Source: Thermincola ferriacetica (lineage in GTDB: Bacteria > Bacillota > Thermincolia > Thermincolales > Thermincolaceae). Taken from it: a stretch of 64,000 bases of DNA. The stretch spans positions 62,001 to 126,000 of the forward strand of contig NZ_LGTE01000002.1 in assembly GCF_001263415.1 (NCBI RefSeq), read 5' to 3'. Positions within the stretch are counted from its first letter, which is position 1. Each line of letters starts with the position of its first letter. A program made the translations under genes and the position numbers. Under the pieces are notes generated by a model, which was not told the DNA's origin, did no database searches, and saw only the letters and a list, made by a program, of their open reading frames with translations. Positions 25,793-34,825 of this stretch are shown in pieces.

Positions 25793-26674
25793 ATGATTAT
25801 AGATTTAAAGTATCATATAGCTTCGCTGGTAGCAGTATTTTTAGCCTTAGGCATAGGGATTTTGATAGGGAACAACTTTTCCGCTGTGGGTAACGAAATT
25901 ATGGTACAGCAGCAGAAACAGATGATTGATAAATTGGAAAGGGATTTTGACCAGATTCGTGACGAGAATAAAAAAGTGCAACATCAGATTTCGGAATTTA
26001 AGAATGCCATCAACGTACATAAACAGTTTGAAAAGCAAATTGTGCCCCAGTTAGTTTATGGTAAACTGCAGGGATATAACATTGCCATCATTGAGACCAA
26101 TAACTACGGTTTTCATGAAGACTGGATGAATACTTTAAAAGCGGCCGGCGCAAATATTACTTCAATCACCACGGTTCTTGGCGGTTTTGACCTTAGTGAT
26201 TCTAAAATAAGGGAAAAGATTGCCACCAAGTTACTGCTTACTTCCAAGGAGGAGGATGACCTGACGAGGGCTATAGCTCAGGAAATCAACGTAGCTGTCA
26301 TGACCGGCCAGAACCTGGAAAACCTGCAGTTTTTAGAGGGGCTTGGTTTTCTGAAGAAAGTCGGTAATTATGGCACTCCTGTTAACGCTGTCATAGTAGT
26401 TGGTGGCAGCCAGGACGAAAAAACCGTGAAGGTAAAAAACCTGGATATTCCCATAATGAAATATTTCTTGGACCACAATATTCCCGTATATGGAGTGGAA
26501 CATACAGATGTGGAAATTTCATATATGAAGGAATACCAAAAGCTTAAAGTTGCCACTATTGACAATGTGGATATGGTTCCCGGGCAGGTAGCTCTAATCA
26601 GGGCTATATCAGGGTATCCCGGGGACTACGGGGTGAAGACAACAGCCAAGGAGTTATTACCGGCTTTACATTAG
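25793..26674 (+). CDS. steB: SteB / MctB-type membrane protein
   Basis: 293 aa with AGGAGG-type RBS. It has one N-terminal membrane helix (about residues 8-27, IASLVAVFLALGIGILIG), then a coiled coil (about 40-90) and an alpha/beta extracytoplasmic domain. This is the DUF3186 family, annotated as copper transporter MctB in Mycobacterium and SteB in Corynebacterium. Pairing with steA points to the SteB-like role; no copper-binding motif is seen. SteA and SteB are expected to interact at the membrane. Confidence 0.8.
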   Translation: MIIDLKYHIASLVAVFLALGIGILIGNNFSAVGNEIMVQQQKQMIDKLERDFDQIRDENKKVQHQISEFKNAINVHKQFEKQIVPQLVYGKLQGYNIAIIETNNYGFHEDWMNTLKAAGANITSITTVLGGFDLSDSKIREKIATKLLLTSKEEDDLTRAIAQEINVAVMTGQNLENLQFLEGLGFLKKVGNYGTPVNAVIVVGGSQDEKTVKVKNLDIPIMKYFLDHNIPVYGVEHTDVEISYMKEYQKLKVATIDNVDMVPGQVALIRAISGYPGDYGVKTTAKELLPALH

Positions 26675-26685
26675 GAGTGATTTGA

Positions 26686-27360
26686 TTGAGGAAAAAAGTT
26701 AGCGTATTAATTCCGGCTTATAATGAAGCAAAATACATCTTTCAAACAGTAGCGGCAGTTAAGAAAATACCGGAAGTGGACGAGGTTTTTGTTATTGATG
26801 ATGCTTCGACTGATAATACCTCGGAGCTGGCCAAAAAAGCCGGCGCCGAGGTTTTGACCCTTCGAGAGAATCACGGTAAAGGGGGCGCCCTCAACAAAGG
26901 GATAGCTTTGGCCACAGGAGATGTAATTGCCCTAATTGACGGGGACGTTGGGGAAACAGCATCGGAAGTGCGCAAGCTCATCATGCCCGTAATTGAAGGA
27001 AAGGCCGATATGACTATTGCCAGGTTTCCCAAGGCCAAGAAAAAGGGCGGTTTTGGCCTGGTTAAAGGTTTGGCCCGAAATGGCATAAAATTATTGACGG
27101 GTTTGGAAATGGCAGCGCCTTTATCAGGACAACGGGCTATGACCCGTGAGGTTATCAGGGCAATTGGCCGCTTTTCTTCCGGATACGGGGTAGAAGTTGG
27201 TCTAACTATCGATATAGCCAGAAAGGGCTATAAAATTTTGGAAGTAGATGTAAATATGACTCATGCCGAAACAGGGCGAGATCTGCGCGGTTTTATGCAC
27301 CGGGGGAAACAGTTTATGCATGTATCGAAAGTACTGGCCCGCCGGTTGATAATGAGGTGA
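26686..27360 (+). CDS. Family 2 glycosyltransferase
   Basis: 224 aa from TTG 26686 (TAGGAGTG upstream). GT-A fold glycosyltransferase like dolichyl-phosphate sugar synthases: VSVLIPAYNEA at the N-terminus, VIDDASTDNT, ENHGKGGALNKG, and IDGDVG in the DxD position. A C-terminal HRGKQFMHVSK segment follows. No transmembrane helix. It probably transfers a nucleotide-activated sugar to a polyprenyl-phosphate or cell-surface acceptor made by the next gene. Donor and product are unknown. Confidence 0.85.
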   Translation: MRKKVSVLIPAYNEAKYIFQTVAAVKKIPEVDEVFVIDDASTDNTSELAKKAGAEVLTLRENHGKGGALNKGIALATGDVIALIDGDVGETASEVRKLIMPVIEGKADMTIARFPKAKKKGGFGLVKGLARNGIKLLTGLEMAAPLSGQRAMTREVIRAIGRFSSGYGVEVGLTIDIARKGYKILEVDVNMTHAETGRDLRGFMHRGKQFMHVSKVLARRLIMR

Positions 27361-27363
27361 AAA

Positions 27364-28203
27364 ATGGTTATCTATGGCATAATTGTAATTAGTCTGGCTT
27401 ATATGGTTACATATTCCACAGTTCCCGTAATCGGAAAAATGCTGGCCAAGGCCGATTTCGTCCGGCCCAATTTCCGGGGAGATATGATTCCGCTTGGAGT
27501 TGGTATCGTTTTTGCGCTGGCTCTATTAGTCACCGGTTCAGTCTGGATTTTATTGCAGCCGGACCAGGCCAGGAATACTCTACTTTTCTTATTCGCCGCT
27601 TTTAGTATGGCTTTGCTGGGATTGGTAGATGATGTTTTCGGATCACGGGAAGCTTCAGGGCTAAAAGGTCATTTGAAAAAACTGCTGGTCGAAGGGGAAT
27701 TGACAACAGGGGCTCTTAAAGCTCTGGCCGGCGGCATGGTTTCTCTTTTGATCAGCCTAGCACTGATAAAAATTGAAAAGATACAGGACATCCTGCTGGT
27801 GCTGCTTAACACTTTCATAATTGCCCTTTCTGCCAATGCTATAAACCTGCTCGATTTGCGACCGGGCCGGGCTATTAAAGGGTACTTGCTATTGGCTGCC
27901 TTTTTGGTGGCTTTTGGCTATAACCAAGAGGAAGTTTGGTTGCTGGGCATTCTCACAGGTTCTGTTTTGGCTTACCTGCCCTTTGACCTGAAAGCACAAA
28001 CCATGATGGGCGATACTGGTTCCAATGTATTGGGGATATCTGTGGGTCTCCTGGCGGTACTTGTTTTACCCCTTATTTCAAAGTTGGTATACTTTGGTTT
28101 GCTTGTATTGTTTCATTTATACACTGAGAAGTTTTCTCTCACCAGGACTATTGAAAACAACCGGGTTTTAAAGTTTATTGACATGATCGGCAGGGAAAAG
28201 TAG
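27364..28203 (+). CDS. MraY/WecA-like polyprenyl-phosphate phosphotransferase homologue
   Basis: 279 aa, 8-9 hydrophobic segments. It belongs to glycosyltransferase family 4 (MraY/WecA/TagO), which attaches phospho-sugars to undecaprenyl phosphate. The aspartate motif LLGLVDDVFGSRE (about residues 80-92), NAINLLDLRPGRAIKG (about 158-173) and MMGDTGSNVLG (about 216-226) are recognisable. It is shorter than MraY, so a dedicated role outside main peptidoglycan synthesis is likely. Only 3 bp separate it from the GT2 gene. Confidence 0.82.
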   Translation: MVIYGIIVISLAYMVTYSTVPVIGKMLAKADFVRPNFRGDMIPLGVGIVFALALLVTGSVWILLQPDQARNTLLFLFAAFSMALLGLVDDVFGSREASGLKGHLKKLLVEGELTTGALKALAGGMVSLLISLALIKIEKIQDILLVLLNTFIIALSANAINLLDLRPGRAIKGYLLLAAFLVAFGYNQEEVWLLGILTGSVLAYLPFDLKAQTMMGDTGSNVLGISVGLLAVLVLPLISKLVYFGLLVLFHLYTEKFSLTRTIENNRVLKFIDMIGREK

Positions 28204-28292
28204 AGAATTTAGCAAGCTGAGAAAAACTTTCTCCGGCTGCGTTGTGCGTTTGCCGCAATCCTCAACGTACCTATGAGAACACCCTTTTTCAG

Positions 28293-28370
28293 GAGAGGTG
28301 TTTAACGGTCTAAAACTAATTGCCACTTAGTTTTGTTGGCAGTTTTGGCCTTGTTAAACACCTCTCTTAT
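28293..28370 (+). terminator. Long structured terminator-like element
   Basis: Perfect 14-bp outer stem GAGAGGTGTTTAAC / GTTAAACACCTCTC (28293-28306, 28353-28366) encloses an inner 8-bp hairpin (AAAACTAA/TTAGTTTT). It is followed by TTATTT. It ends the steAB cluster; its size is unusual for a simple terminator. Confidence 0.6.
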
Positions 28371-28449
28371 TTCTGCAAAAAATTGCAGGAGTAATTCCTG
28401 TTGACAGTGAATATGTATGCATAAGATTTCATAGTTTAAGGAGGTAGTT

Positions 28450-30192
28450 ATGGGTCAAGACATTAGCAGGGCAGAGATGGAAGTCATTATGAATGTTACC
28501 CATGATGCCATGATTGGTATCGGGCTTGACGGCAAAATAAATATCTTTAACCGGGCTGCTGAAAAAATAACCGGTTTTAAGGCAGAGGAAGTTATCGGAA
28601 AAAATATCAAGGAGGTTATTCCCACAACGAAGTTATTTGAAGTAATGAGAACGGGTTGCGCGGAATTAAATCAAAGCCAGTTGCTGGGAAACACCAAAAT
28701 AATCACCAACCGGGTACCGGTACGGGATGAGAATGGAATAATCATTGGTGCCGTGGCTGTATTTCGCGATGTTACCGAGATTACAGCTTTGTCGGAGCAG
28801 ATTACCGATGTGATGGAAATGCGCAGTCTGCTGGAGGCTATCATAAATTCTACTCAGGATGCTATTTCAGTTTGTGATGAAAATGGCCTGAACATATTGG
28901 TGAACCCTGCTTATACCAGGATTACGGGGCTTAAACCGGAAGAGGTTTTGCATAAGCCTGCTACCATTGATATTGCGGAAGGAGAAAGTGTGCACATGCA
29001 GGTACTGAAGACCCGGAAGGCAGTAAGAGGAGTTCCGATGAAGGTAGGACGGTTCCGTCGTGAAGTGGTGGTAAATGTGGCCCCAATCCTGATCGGTGAC
29101 AAATTGAAGGGCAGTGTGGGGATCATCCATGATATTTCCGAAATTAAGCGGTTATCCGATGAATTGGATAAAGTAAAAAGCCTGATCAGGCGCATGACTG
29201 CTAAATATACTTTTGACGATATCATTGGTTCCTGTGAGCTCATGGCTTCTGCCATTGACCAGGCCAAGCGGGCGGCAGAGACACCGGCAACAGTTCTGCT
29301 TCGGGGAGAAAGTGGCACGGGCAAGGAATTATTTGCCCATGCTATTCACAATGCCAGTGTACGGCGCCGCGGACCTTTTGTACGGGTTAACTGCGCAGCT
29401 ATTGCTGAGCCAATACTGGAAAGTGAGCTGTTTGGGTATGTGGAAGGGGCATTTACAGGAGCCGTAAAAAGCGGTAAAAAAGGCTACTTTGAGGAAGCCG
29501 ACGGGGGAACCATTTTCCTGGACGAAATAGGAGAAGTAAACCCCAGCGTTCAGGCAAAACTTTTACGGGTGCTGCAGGAGAAAGAGATTGTGCGGGTGGG
29601 CGGAACCAAACCTGTGCCTGTCGACGTGCGGGTAATTGCGGCGACGAATGCCAACCTTGAACAGCGGGTGAGTGAAGGGACTTTTAGGGAAGACTTGTAC
29701 TACAGGCTGAATGTGGTGCCAATTTTTGTACCTCCCCTGCGGGCCAGGAAAGAGGATATTCCTTTGCTGATCGATCACTTATGCAGAAAATACAGTCTGG
29801 AATATGGACGGAAGGTTGCTGAGATAACGCCGGAAGCCCTTGATGTACTGATGCATTATGACTGGCCGGGAAACGTGCGGGAACTGGAAAATATCATCAG
29901 CCGGACCATCATAAATATGAAGTATAACGAGACAACAATTCTGCCGCACCATGTTCCGGCCCTGGGCAGGGCAGCAGGCCCCCAGTGGCAGGCGCAAAAA
30001 GCGGAACAAAGTATTCCGGTACCTGCCTTGGATGGGTCTCTTGAAGAGGTATTGGCTGCCGTCGAAAAAAAGGTTCTTCAGCAGGCGCTGGCAACAGCGG
30101 GTGGCAATAAAACGAAAGCCGCCAGAATGTTAGGTATTTCCAACAGGAGTTTGTATTACAAGCTGGAACGGCATGGTATATCTATGAAATAG
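28450..30192 (+). CDS. Sigma-54-dependent activator with PAS domains (BkdR-like)
   Basis: 580 aa, AAGGAGG upstream. Two PAS sensor domains (about residues 8-115 and 125-240: ITGFKAEEVIGKNIKEV and ITGLKPEEVLHKPA). AAA+ activator domain with Walker A GESGTGKELFAHAIHNAS, the sigma-54-contacting GAFTGA loop (EGAFTGAVKSGKKG) and Walker B GGTIFLDEIGE. C-terminal Fis-type helix-turn-helix (ALATAGGNKTKAARMLGISNRSLYYKL). There is no receiver domain, so the PAS domains probably bind the signal. A sigma-54 promoter 110 bp downstream, in front of ptb, is its likely target. Bacillus BkdR controls a ptb-containing operon in the same way. Confidence 0.92.
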   Translation: MGQDISRAEMEVIMNVTHDAMIGIGLDGKINIFNRAAEKITGFKAEEVIGKNIKEVIPTTKLFEVMRTGCAELNQSQLLGNTKIITNRVPVRDENGIIIGAVAVFRDVTEITALSEQITDVMEMRSLLEAIINSTQDAISVCDENGLNILVNPAYTRITGLKPEEVLHKPATIDIAEGESVHMQVLKTRKAVRGVPMKVGRFRREVVVNVAPILIGDKLKGSVGIIHDISEIKRLSDELDKVKSLIRRMTAKYTFDDIIGSCELMASAIDQAKRAAETPATVLLRGESGTGKELFAHAIHNASVRRRGPFVRVNCAAIAEPILESELFGYVEGAFTGAVKSGKKGYFEEADGGTIFLDEIGEVNPSVQAKLLRVLQEKEIVRVGGTKPVPVDVRVIAATNANLEQRVSEGTFREDLYYRLNVVPIFVPPLRARKEDIPLLIDHLCRKYSLEYGRKVAEITPEALDVLMHYDWPGNVRELENIISRTIINMKYNETTILPHHVPALGRAAGPQWQAQKAEQSIPVPALDGSLEEVLAAVEKKVLQQALATAGGNKTKAARMLGISNRSLYYKLERHGISMK

Positions 30193-30212
30193 AGTTCATA
30201 CCACGAAAATTG

Positions 30213-30222
30213 TTGCGTGCAA
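30213..30222. promoter_or_regulatory. Candidate activator binding site (palindrome)
   Basis: TTGCGTGCAA is an inverted repeat about 80 bp upstream of the -24/-12 promoter, the usual distance for an enhancer-binding protein site. It is short, so it could be chance. Confidence 0.3.
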
Positions 30223-30302
30223 ATAATTTCGCATTCAATAAAAAAATTAGTCAGAAAACGTAAATAGACTGAAAATACGACAATTTTATAAAAATTTAAA
30301 GT

Positions 30303-30318
30303 TGGCATGGGAATTGCA
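30303..30318 (+). promoter_or_regulatory. Sigma-54 (-24/-12) promoter of ptb
   Basis: TGGCATGGGAATTGCA matches TGGCACnnnnnTTGCW closely, with GG (30304-30305) and GC (30316-30317) separated by exactly 10 bases. The expected transcription start is near 30329. It also rules out the ATG at 30307 as translation start of the next gene. Confidence 0.85.
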
Positions 30319-30372
30319 ATAAGAAATCTTCAAATAAACAAAATCGGGTTGAATAACAGGATGGTGAAGGAT

Positions 30373-31341
30373 ATGAAAGACTTTCAGGAATTGCTTGCTG
30401 AGGCCAGAAAATGCAGGCCTAAAAGGGCCGCCATAGCAGTGGCTCAGGATGGCGGGGTACTGGCGGCTGCCCGGGAATGTTACGAGATGGGCATTGCCGA
30501 ATCGGTATTGGTGGGCGATGCGGCCGAAATATCAAGGATTGCCCGCGAAAGAAAAATCGATATAAGTAATTTTGAAGTTATTAATGAAGTCGAACCGGAA
30601 GATGCTGTGCGCAGGGCCGTTCAGTTGGTACGTGAAGATAAGGCTGATATTTTGGTAAAAGGTGCAATAAAGTCACCTGTGTATTTAAAAGGGATCCTGG
30701 ATAAAGATACCGGCCTCAGGGTTGGCCGGGGACTAAGCCATGTGACGGTTTTTGAAGCAAAGGCATACAACCGCCTGATGTTGATGACGGATGCCGGCCT
30801 GAACATCATGCCCACCCTGGAGCAAAAAATTGTCATGGTGAAAAACGCCGTTTGCGTGGCTCGGTCTTTGAAAATTCCCCAGCCCAAAGTAGCCGTTATC
30901 TCGGGCCAAGAATTAGTTAATCCCGATATGCCCAGCACCATCGATGCGGCTATCCTTTCCAAAATGGCGGAAAGGGGTCAGATAAAAGATTGTATTATTG
31001 ACGGACCTCTTTCTCTGGATTTGGCTTTATCAAAGGAAGCGGCGCTGGCTAAAGGCGTCGTCAGCCCAGTGGCCGGCCAGGCCGATATTCTGGTGCTGCC
31101 CAATATAGATGCCGCCAACGTATTATACAAATCCATCGGTTTCTTGGCGGGGGCCAATATCATAGGCCTTATAGTAGGGGCCAGAGTTCCTGCCACTTTA
31201 CCTTCCCGCGCCGACTCGCATGAAACAAAAATGGCTTCCATAGCCATGGCTGTATTGTTTGCCAGCAAAGAGGAAGAAAAGTTACAACTGAGCCCGTCTG
31301 CGGCCCATGGGGAGACTATGAAAATAGCTGCCCGTTCTTAA
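30373..31341 (+). CDS. ptb: Phosphate butyryltransferase / branched-chain acyl phosphotransacylase
   Basis: 322 aa from ATG 30373 (GGTGAAGG in front; ATG 30361 is an alternative). It converts butyryl- or branched-chain acyl-CoA and phosphate to acyl-phosphate, from which a kinase can make ATP. Family features include KGAIKSPVYLKGILDKDTGLR, LMLMTDAGLNIMPTLEQK, IDGPLSLDLALSKEAA and the NIDAANVLYKS segment. It is under the sigma-54 promoter at 30303. No butyrate kinase gene follows; the next metabolic gene is an acyl-CoA ligase. Confidence 0.9.
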   Translation: MKDFQELLAEARKCRPKRAAIAVAQDGGVLAAARECYEMGIAESVLVGDAAEISRIARERKIDISNFEVINEVEPEDAVRRAVQLVREDKADILVKGAIKSPVYLKGILDKDTGLRVGRGLSHVTVFEAKAYNRLMLMTDAGLNIMPTLEQKIVMVKNAVCVARSLKIPQPKVAVISGQELVNPDMPSTIDAAILSKMAERGQIKDCIIDGPLSLDLALSKEAALAKGVVSPVAGQADILVLPNIDAANVLYKSIGFLAGANIIGLIVGARVPATLPSRADSHETKMASIAMAVLFASKEEEKLQLSPSAAHGETMKIAARS

Positions 31342-31397
31342 TGAAAAACAGACTAAAGTCCAATTTCAAATGATTTACGTACTTTGATTTCCCCCGA

Positions 31398-31472
31398 GTC
31401 CAAGTTACCTATAAAATTAACGGCTGTGAGTCGTTAAACAACTGCCCGAACAGGTGACTTGGACCTTTTAAT
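31398..31472 (+). terminator. Multi-stem structured element / terminator after ptb
   Basis: Outer 13-bp stem GTCCAAGTTACCT / AGGTGACTTGGAC (31398-31410, 31452-31464, one T-G pair) encloses a 9-bp hairpin (TTAACGGCT/AGTCGTTAA, 31417-31437) and is followed by CTTTTAATTT. The rest of the gap to 31672 is AT-rich; TTGACA at 31494 has no clear -10. A similarly built element lies at 58535-58616. Confidence 0.6.
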
Positions 31473-31672
31473 TTCAAGCATGGAGATTCTCCCTTGACAA
31501 AATGTTTTTTTCCGAACGGACTTGCCTTTAACAAAGACAATTTTTTAAAAATTCACAAGTTTAAAAGGAAAATTGAGATATCTGTCGAATAAACATACCA
31601 ATTTTTAATGTATAGCACTTTCCCAAATGTAGTCAAGATATATTTTTCCAAAGTATAGAAAGGATGGTTTCA

Positions 31673-32227
31673 ATGTCAGAGCAATTAAAGCAAATTGCTG
31701 CACGCATAAGAGAGCTCAGGGAAATTTCCGGCATTTCTTTGGAAACCCTGGCTCAGGAATTCGGCGTTTCAAAAGAAACTTACCAGGAATACGAAAGCGG
31801 CGAGGTTGACATTCCCGTGAGTTTCCTTTATGAAGTTGCCAACAAATTCAATGTGGAGCTAACGGAGATCCTGACGGGTGAAAGCCCCAGGCTGCATATC
31901 TATTCAGTGGTAAGAAAAGGCAAAGGCGTAAGCGTTGACAGGAGGAAAGAGTATAAGTACCAAAACCTGGCTTTTAATTTTGTGCACAAAAAGGCCGAGC
32001 CTTTCCTGGTTACTGTTGAACCAGACCTCGTTGACGGGCCTGTCAGCTATAATTTCCATCCCGGTCAGGAATTCAACTATGTGCTTGAGGGCACCCTCAA
32101 AGTAATTATTGACGGGCATGAGGTCATACTCAATGAAGGAGATTCATTATTTTTTGATTCGGGCTATAAACATGGCATGAAGGCAATGAACAACAAGCCG
32201 GCTAAGTTCTTGGCCATTATTTTATAA
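31673..32227 (+). CDS. XRE-family regulator with cupin sensor domain
   Basis: 184 aa from ATG 31673 (GAAAGGA at proper spacing; ATG 31664 is too close). The N-terminal helix-turn-helix (RIRELREISGISLETLAQEFGVSKETYQEYESG) binds DNA. The C-terminal cupin (YNFHPGQEFNYVLEGTLKVIIDGHEVILNEGDSLFFDSGYKHGMKA, split over two strands) probably binds a small molecule. Such regulators often accompany acyl-CoA ligase genes; here the ligase starts 35 bp downstream. Confidence 0.88.
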   Translation: MSEQLKQIAARIRELREISGISLETLAQEFGVSKETYQEYESGEVDIPVSFLYEVANKFNVELTEILTGESPRLHIYSVVRKGKGVSVDRRKEYKYQNLAFNFVHKKAEPFLVTVEPDLVDGPVSYNFHPGQEFNYVLEGTLKVIIDGHEVILNEGDSLFFDSGYKHGMKAMNNKPAKFLAIIL

Positions 32228-32262
32228 AAATTTGAACTGAACAAGTGACGGAGGTAGGACGG

Positions 32263-33924
32263 ATGCTGGAAAAATTCATTTCAAGGGAGAATTTTGATTC
32301 GTACGAGGATTTTGTTGAAAATTTCAAGATTAATATACCCGGTAATTTTAACTTTGCTTATGACGTGGTAGACTTTATGGCTCAAGAAAACCCAGACAGG
32401 GTGGCTATGGTCTGGTGCGATGATAAGGGCGAAGAAGCCGTTTTTACTTTTGCCCAGATGAAGCGTTATAGCAATAAAGCGGCCAACTTTTTTAAATCGC
32501 TGGGCATTAAAAAAGGGGACCCGGTAATGCTTATTTTAAAAAGGCGTTACGAATTCTGGTTCTGCTTGCTGGCGTTGCATAAAATCGGGGCAATATGTAT
32601 CCCCGCAACTAACTTGCTGACCACAAAAGATTTAGTTTACAGAAACAATGCTGCCGACATAAAAATGGTAGTAGCCGTAGCCGATGAAGAAGTTTTAACA
32701 CATGTGGATGAAGCGGAGAAAAAATCCCCAACGCTTGTACTCAAAGCTGCCGTAGGCGGTCAGCGTGACGGCTGGATCGACTTTAACAGTGAACTGGAAA
32801 AGGCCTCGGAAATTTTTGAAAGGCCTGTTGGAGCAGAAGCTCCTCAAAATGAGGATATTATGCTCTTATACTTTACTTCCGGCACTACGGGAATGCCGAA
32901 GATGGTGCAGCATAATTTTACATACCCCCTGGGCCATATCCTGACAGCCAAGTACTGGCAACAGGTTAAGGAGGGCGGGCTACACCTGACTGTCGCGGAA
33001 ACGGGGTGGGCCAAAGCTGTATGGGGTAAAATATATGGCCAGTGGATTTGTGGCAGTGCAGTGTTTGTTTATGACTTTGACAAATTTATTCCGAAAAATC
33101 TTCTAAAGGCAATAGAAAAATACGGCGTTACCACATTTTGCGCTCCCCCGACAATCTACCGGTTCTTTATCAAAGAAGACTTAAGCCAGTTTGACCTTAG
33201 CAAGCTGGAACATTGTTCTATCGCCGGTGAACCTTTAAATCCCGAAGTATACGAGCAATGGCTAAAAGCAACAGGTATTAAACTTATGGAGGGTTATGGT
33301 CAGACCGAATTAACGGTAACAATTGCCACTTTTCCCTGGTTAAAACCGAAGCCGGGTTCCATGGGTAAACCGGCCCCGGGTTATGATGTGGATTTAATTG
33401 ATGAGAACGGAAATTCTTGCGATGTGGGGGAAGAAGGTCAGATTGTTATCCGCACCAAAGGAGGAAAACCCTTTGGTATGTTCGACGGCTATTACCGGGA
33501 TGCGGAATTAACCAAAAAGGTGTGGCACGATGATATCTATTATACCGGGGATATGGCATGGCGCGATGAGGACGGTTACTACTGGTTTGTGGGTAGGGCC
33601 GATGATGTGATTAAGAGTTCAGGGTACCGGATCGGGCCCTTTGAAGTTGAAAGTGCGCTTCTGGAGCACCCGGCTGTTCTTGAATGTGCGATAACGGGTG
33701 TCCCTGACCCTGTCAGAGGTCAAGTAGTTAAGGCTACTGTGGTTTTGACCCCAAATTACACCCCCAGCGATGACCTGGTCAAGGAACTGCAGGAACATGT
33801 GAAAAAAGTGACTGCGCCATATAAGTATCCACGGATTATAGAATTTGTGGATGAACTGCCCAAAACCATCAGCGGCAAAATACGTAGGGTAGAAATAAGG
33901 GAGCAAGATAAGAACAAGCAGTAG
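32263..33924 (+). CDS. AMP-forming acyl-CoA synthetase (medium/branched-chain type)
   Basis: 553 aa from ATG 32263, preceded by GGAGGT at 32250-32255; the upstream GTG at 32245 overlaps that RBS region and is unlikely. It activates carboxylic acids to acyl-CoA via an acyl-AMP. The P-loop-like [16 protein letters not shown] motif (about residues 204-219), [40 protein letters not shown] and the C-terminal catalytic lysine in [11 protein letters not shown] are present. The N-terminal region resembles the ACSM/benzoate-type ligases. Substrate unknown; context suggests branched-chain or aryl acids. Confidence 0.9.
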   Translation: MLEKFISRENFDSYEDFVENFKINIPGNFNFAYDVVDFMAQENPDRVAMVWCDDKGEEAVFTFAQMKRYSNKAANFFKSLGIKKGDPVMLILKRRYEFWFCLLALHKIGAICIPATNLLTTKDLVYRNNAADIKMVVAVADEEVLTHVDEAEKKSPTLVLKAAVGGQRDGWIDFNSELEKASEIFERPVGAEAPQNEDIMLLYFTSGTTGMPKMVQHNFTYPLGHILTAKYWQQVKEGGLHLTVAETGWAKAVWGKIYGQWICGSAVFVYDFDKFIPKNLLKAIEKYGVTTFCAPPTIYRFFIKEDLSQFDLSKLEHCSIAGEPLNPEVYEQWLKATGIKLMEGYGQTELTVTIATFPWLKPKPGSMGKPAPGYDVDLIDENGNSCDVGEEGQIVIRTKGGKPFGMFDGYYRDAELTKKVWHDDIYYTGDMAWRDEDGYYWFVGRADDVIKSSGYRIGPFEVESALLEHPAVLECAITGVPDPVRGQVVKATVVLTPNYTPSDDLVKELQEHVKKVTAPYKYPRIIEFVDELPKTISGKIRRVEIREQDKNKQ

Positions 33925-34011
33925 TATGAAAGGCGGCATTAGTGTGGGCGCCCATTATAAAGGCAAAATCACACGACAATAAAAATTTTCGCCAAAATAT
34001 GAGGTACAGAG

Positions 34012-34695
34012 ATGGCAATTGATTACGCACAGAAAAGAATTACCATATTCACCGGCCATTATGGCAGCGGAAAAACAGAAATATCGATTAACTATGCTTT
34101 GCGGGCCAAAGATATATGCGCGGAAACGACTTTAGTTGACCTGGATTTTGTGAATCCATACTTCCGGTCCAGGGAAGCGAAAAATTTCCTGGACAAGGCA
34201 GGCATCACAGTCCTTGCTTCTGTTGAAGACTGTTTTGATACTGATTTGCCTGCTTTTTCACCACGTATTAACGGTGTGCTAAAGAATCATGCCGCCAGGG
34301 TCATCATTGACCTTGGTGGCGATGAAATCGGGGCCAGGGCTGCCGGAAGGTTCCGCAATCATATTTCTGACGACGCATACGAAATGTTTTTTGTTATCAA
34401 TCCCTTCCGGCCTTTTACCACCGGAGTAACGGAAGTCCGGCCGATTCTGGAAAGGATAGAAGCAGCCAGCCGGTTAAAAGTTACGGCCCTGGTAAGCAAC
34501 CCTAATTTGCTGAGTGAAACTACGCTTGCTGATATTATCGCCGGACACAACAAAGTGCTGGAAATGGCCCGGTCTTTGGAACTGCCTGTGAAATTCCTTG
34601 CTGTCGAAAAGAAATTTACTTACTGCTCCGCATTAAAAGCCATATCGCAGCCTGTTTTAGAGATTGACAGGTCGATGTTAGCCCCCTGGGAGTAA
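34012..34695 (+). CDS. P-loop NTPase of the CobQ/ParA-like type, function unknown
   Basis: 227 aa. Walker A GHYGSGKTEISINYA (about residues 15-29), LVDLDFVNPYF (about 41-51, deviant Walker A'/switch) and VIIDLGGDEIGARAAG (about 97-112) indicate a SIMIBI-class nucleotide-binding protein. Relatives commonly lie beside 2-oxoacid:ferredoxin oxidoreductase genes in Clostridia. Function is not known; cofactor loading or complex assembly is a guess from context. Confidence 0.7.
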   Translation: MAIDYAQKRITIFTGHYGSGKTEISINYALRAKDICAETTLVDLDFVNPYFRSREAKNFLDKAGITVLASVEDCFDTDLPAFSPRINGVLKNHAARVIIDLGGDEIGARAAGRFRNHISDDAYEMFFVINPFRPFTTGVTEVRPILERIEAASRLKVTALVSNPNLLSETTLADIIAGHNKVLEMARSLELPVKFLAVEKKFTYCSALKAISQPVLEIDRSMLAPWE

Positions 34696-34742
34696 CTTGT
34701 TAATTTCAGGGGATGATTTTTCAGTATTATGGTAGTATAATT

Positions 34743-34774
34743 AAAAGAAACCCATGGGGCTTTCTTTTTTTACG
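34743..34774 (+). terminator. Terminator between P-loop gene and vor operon
   Basis: Stem AAAAGAAACCC / GGGGCTTTCTTTT with a tiny loop, then a T run. A TATAAT at 34735-34740 just before it could start the vor transcript, making this an attenuator instead. Confidence 0.6.
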
Positions 34775-34825
34775 TTAAAAAAATATAATTTTCGCTATAG
34801 AATTTGGCACAAAGGAGGAGTAGAG

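Noticed and set aside
31494-31522. TTGACA promoter for the XRE-cupin gene
   Set aside because: No TATAAT-like hexamer at 16-18 bp from the TTGACA.
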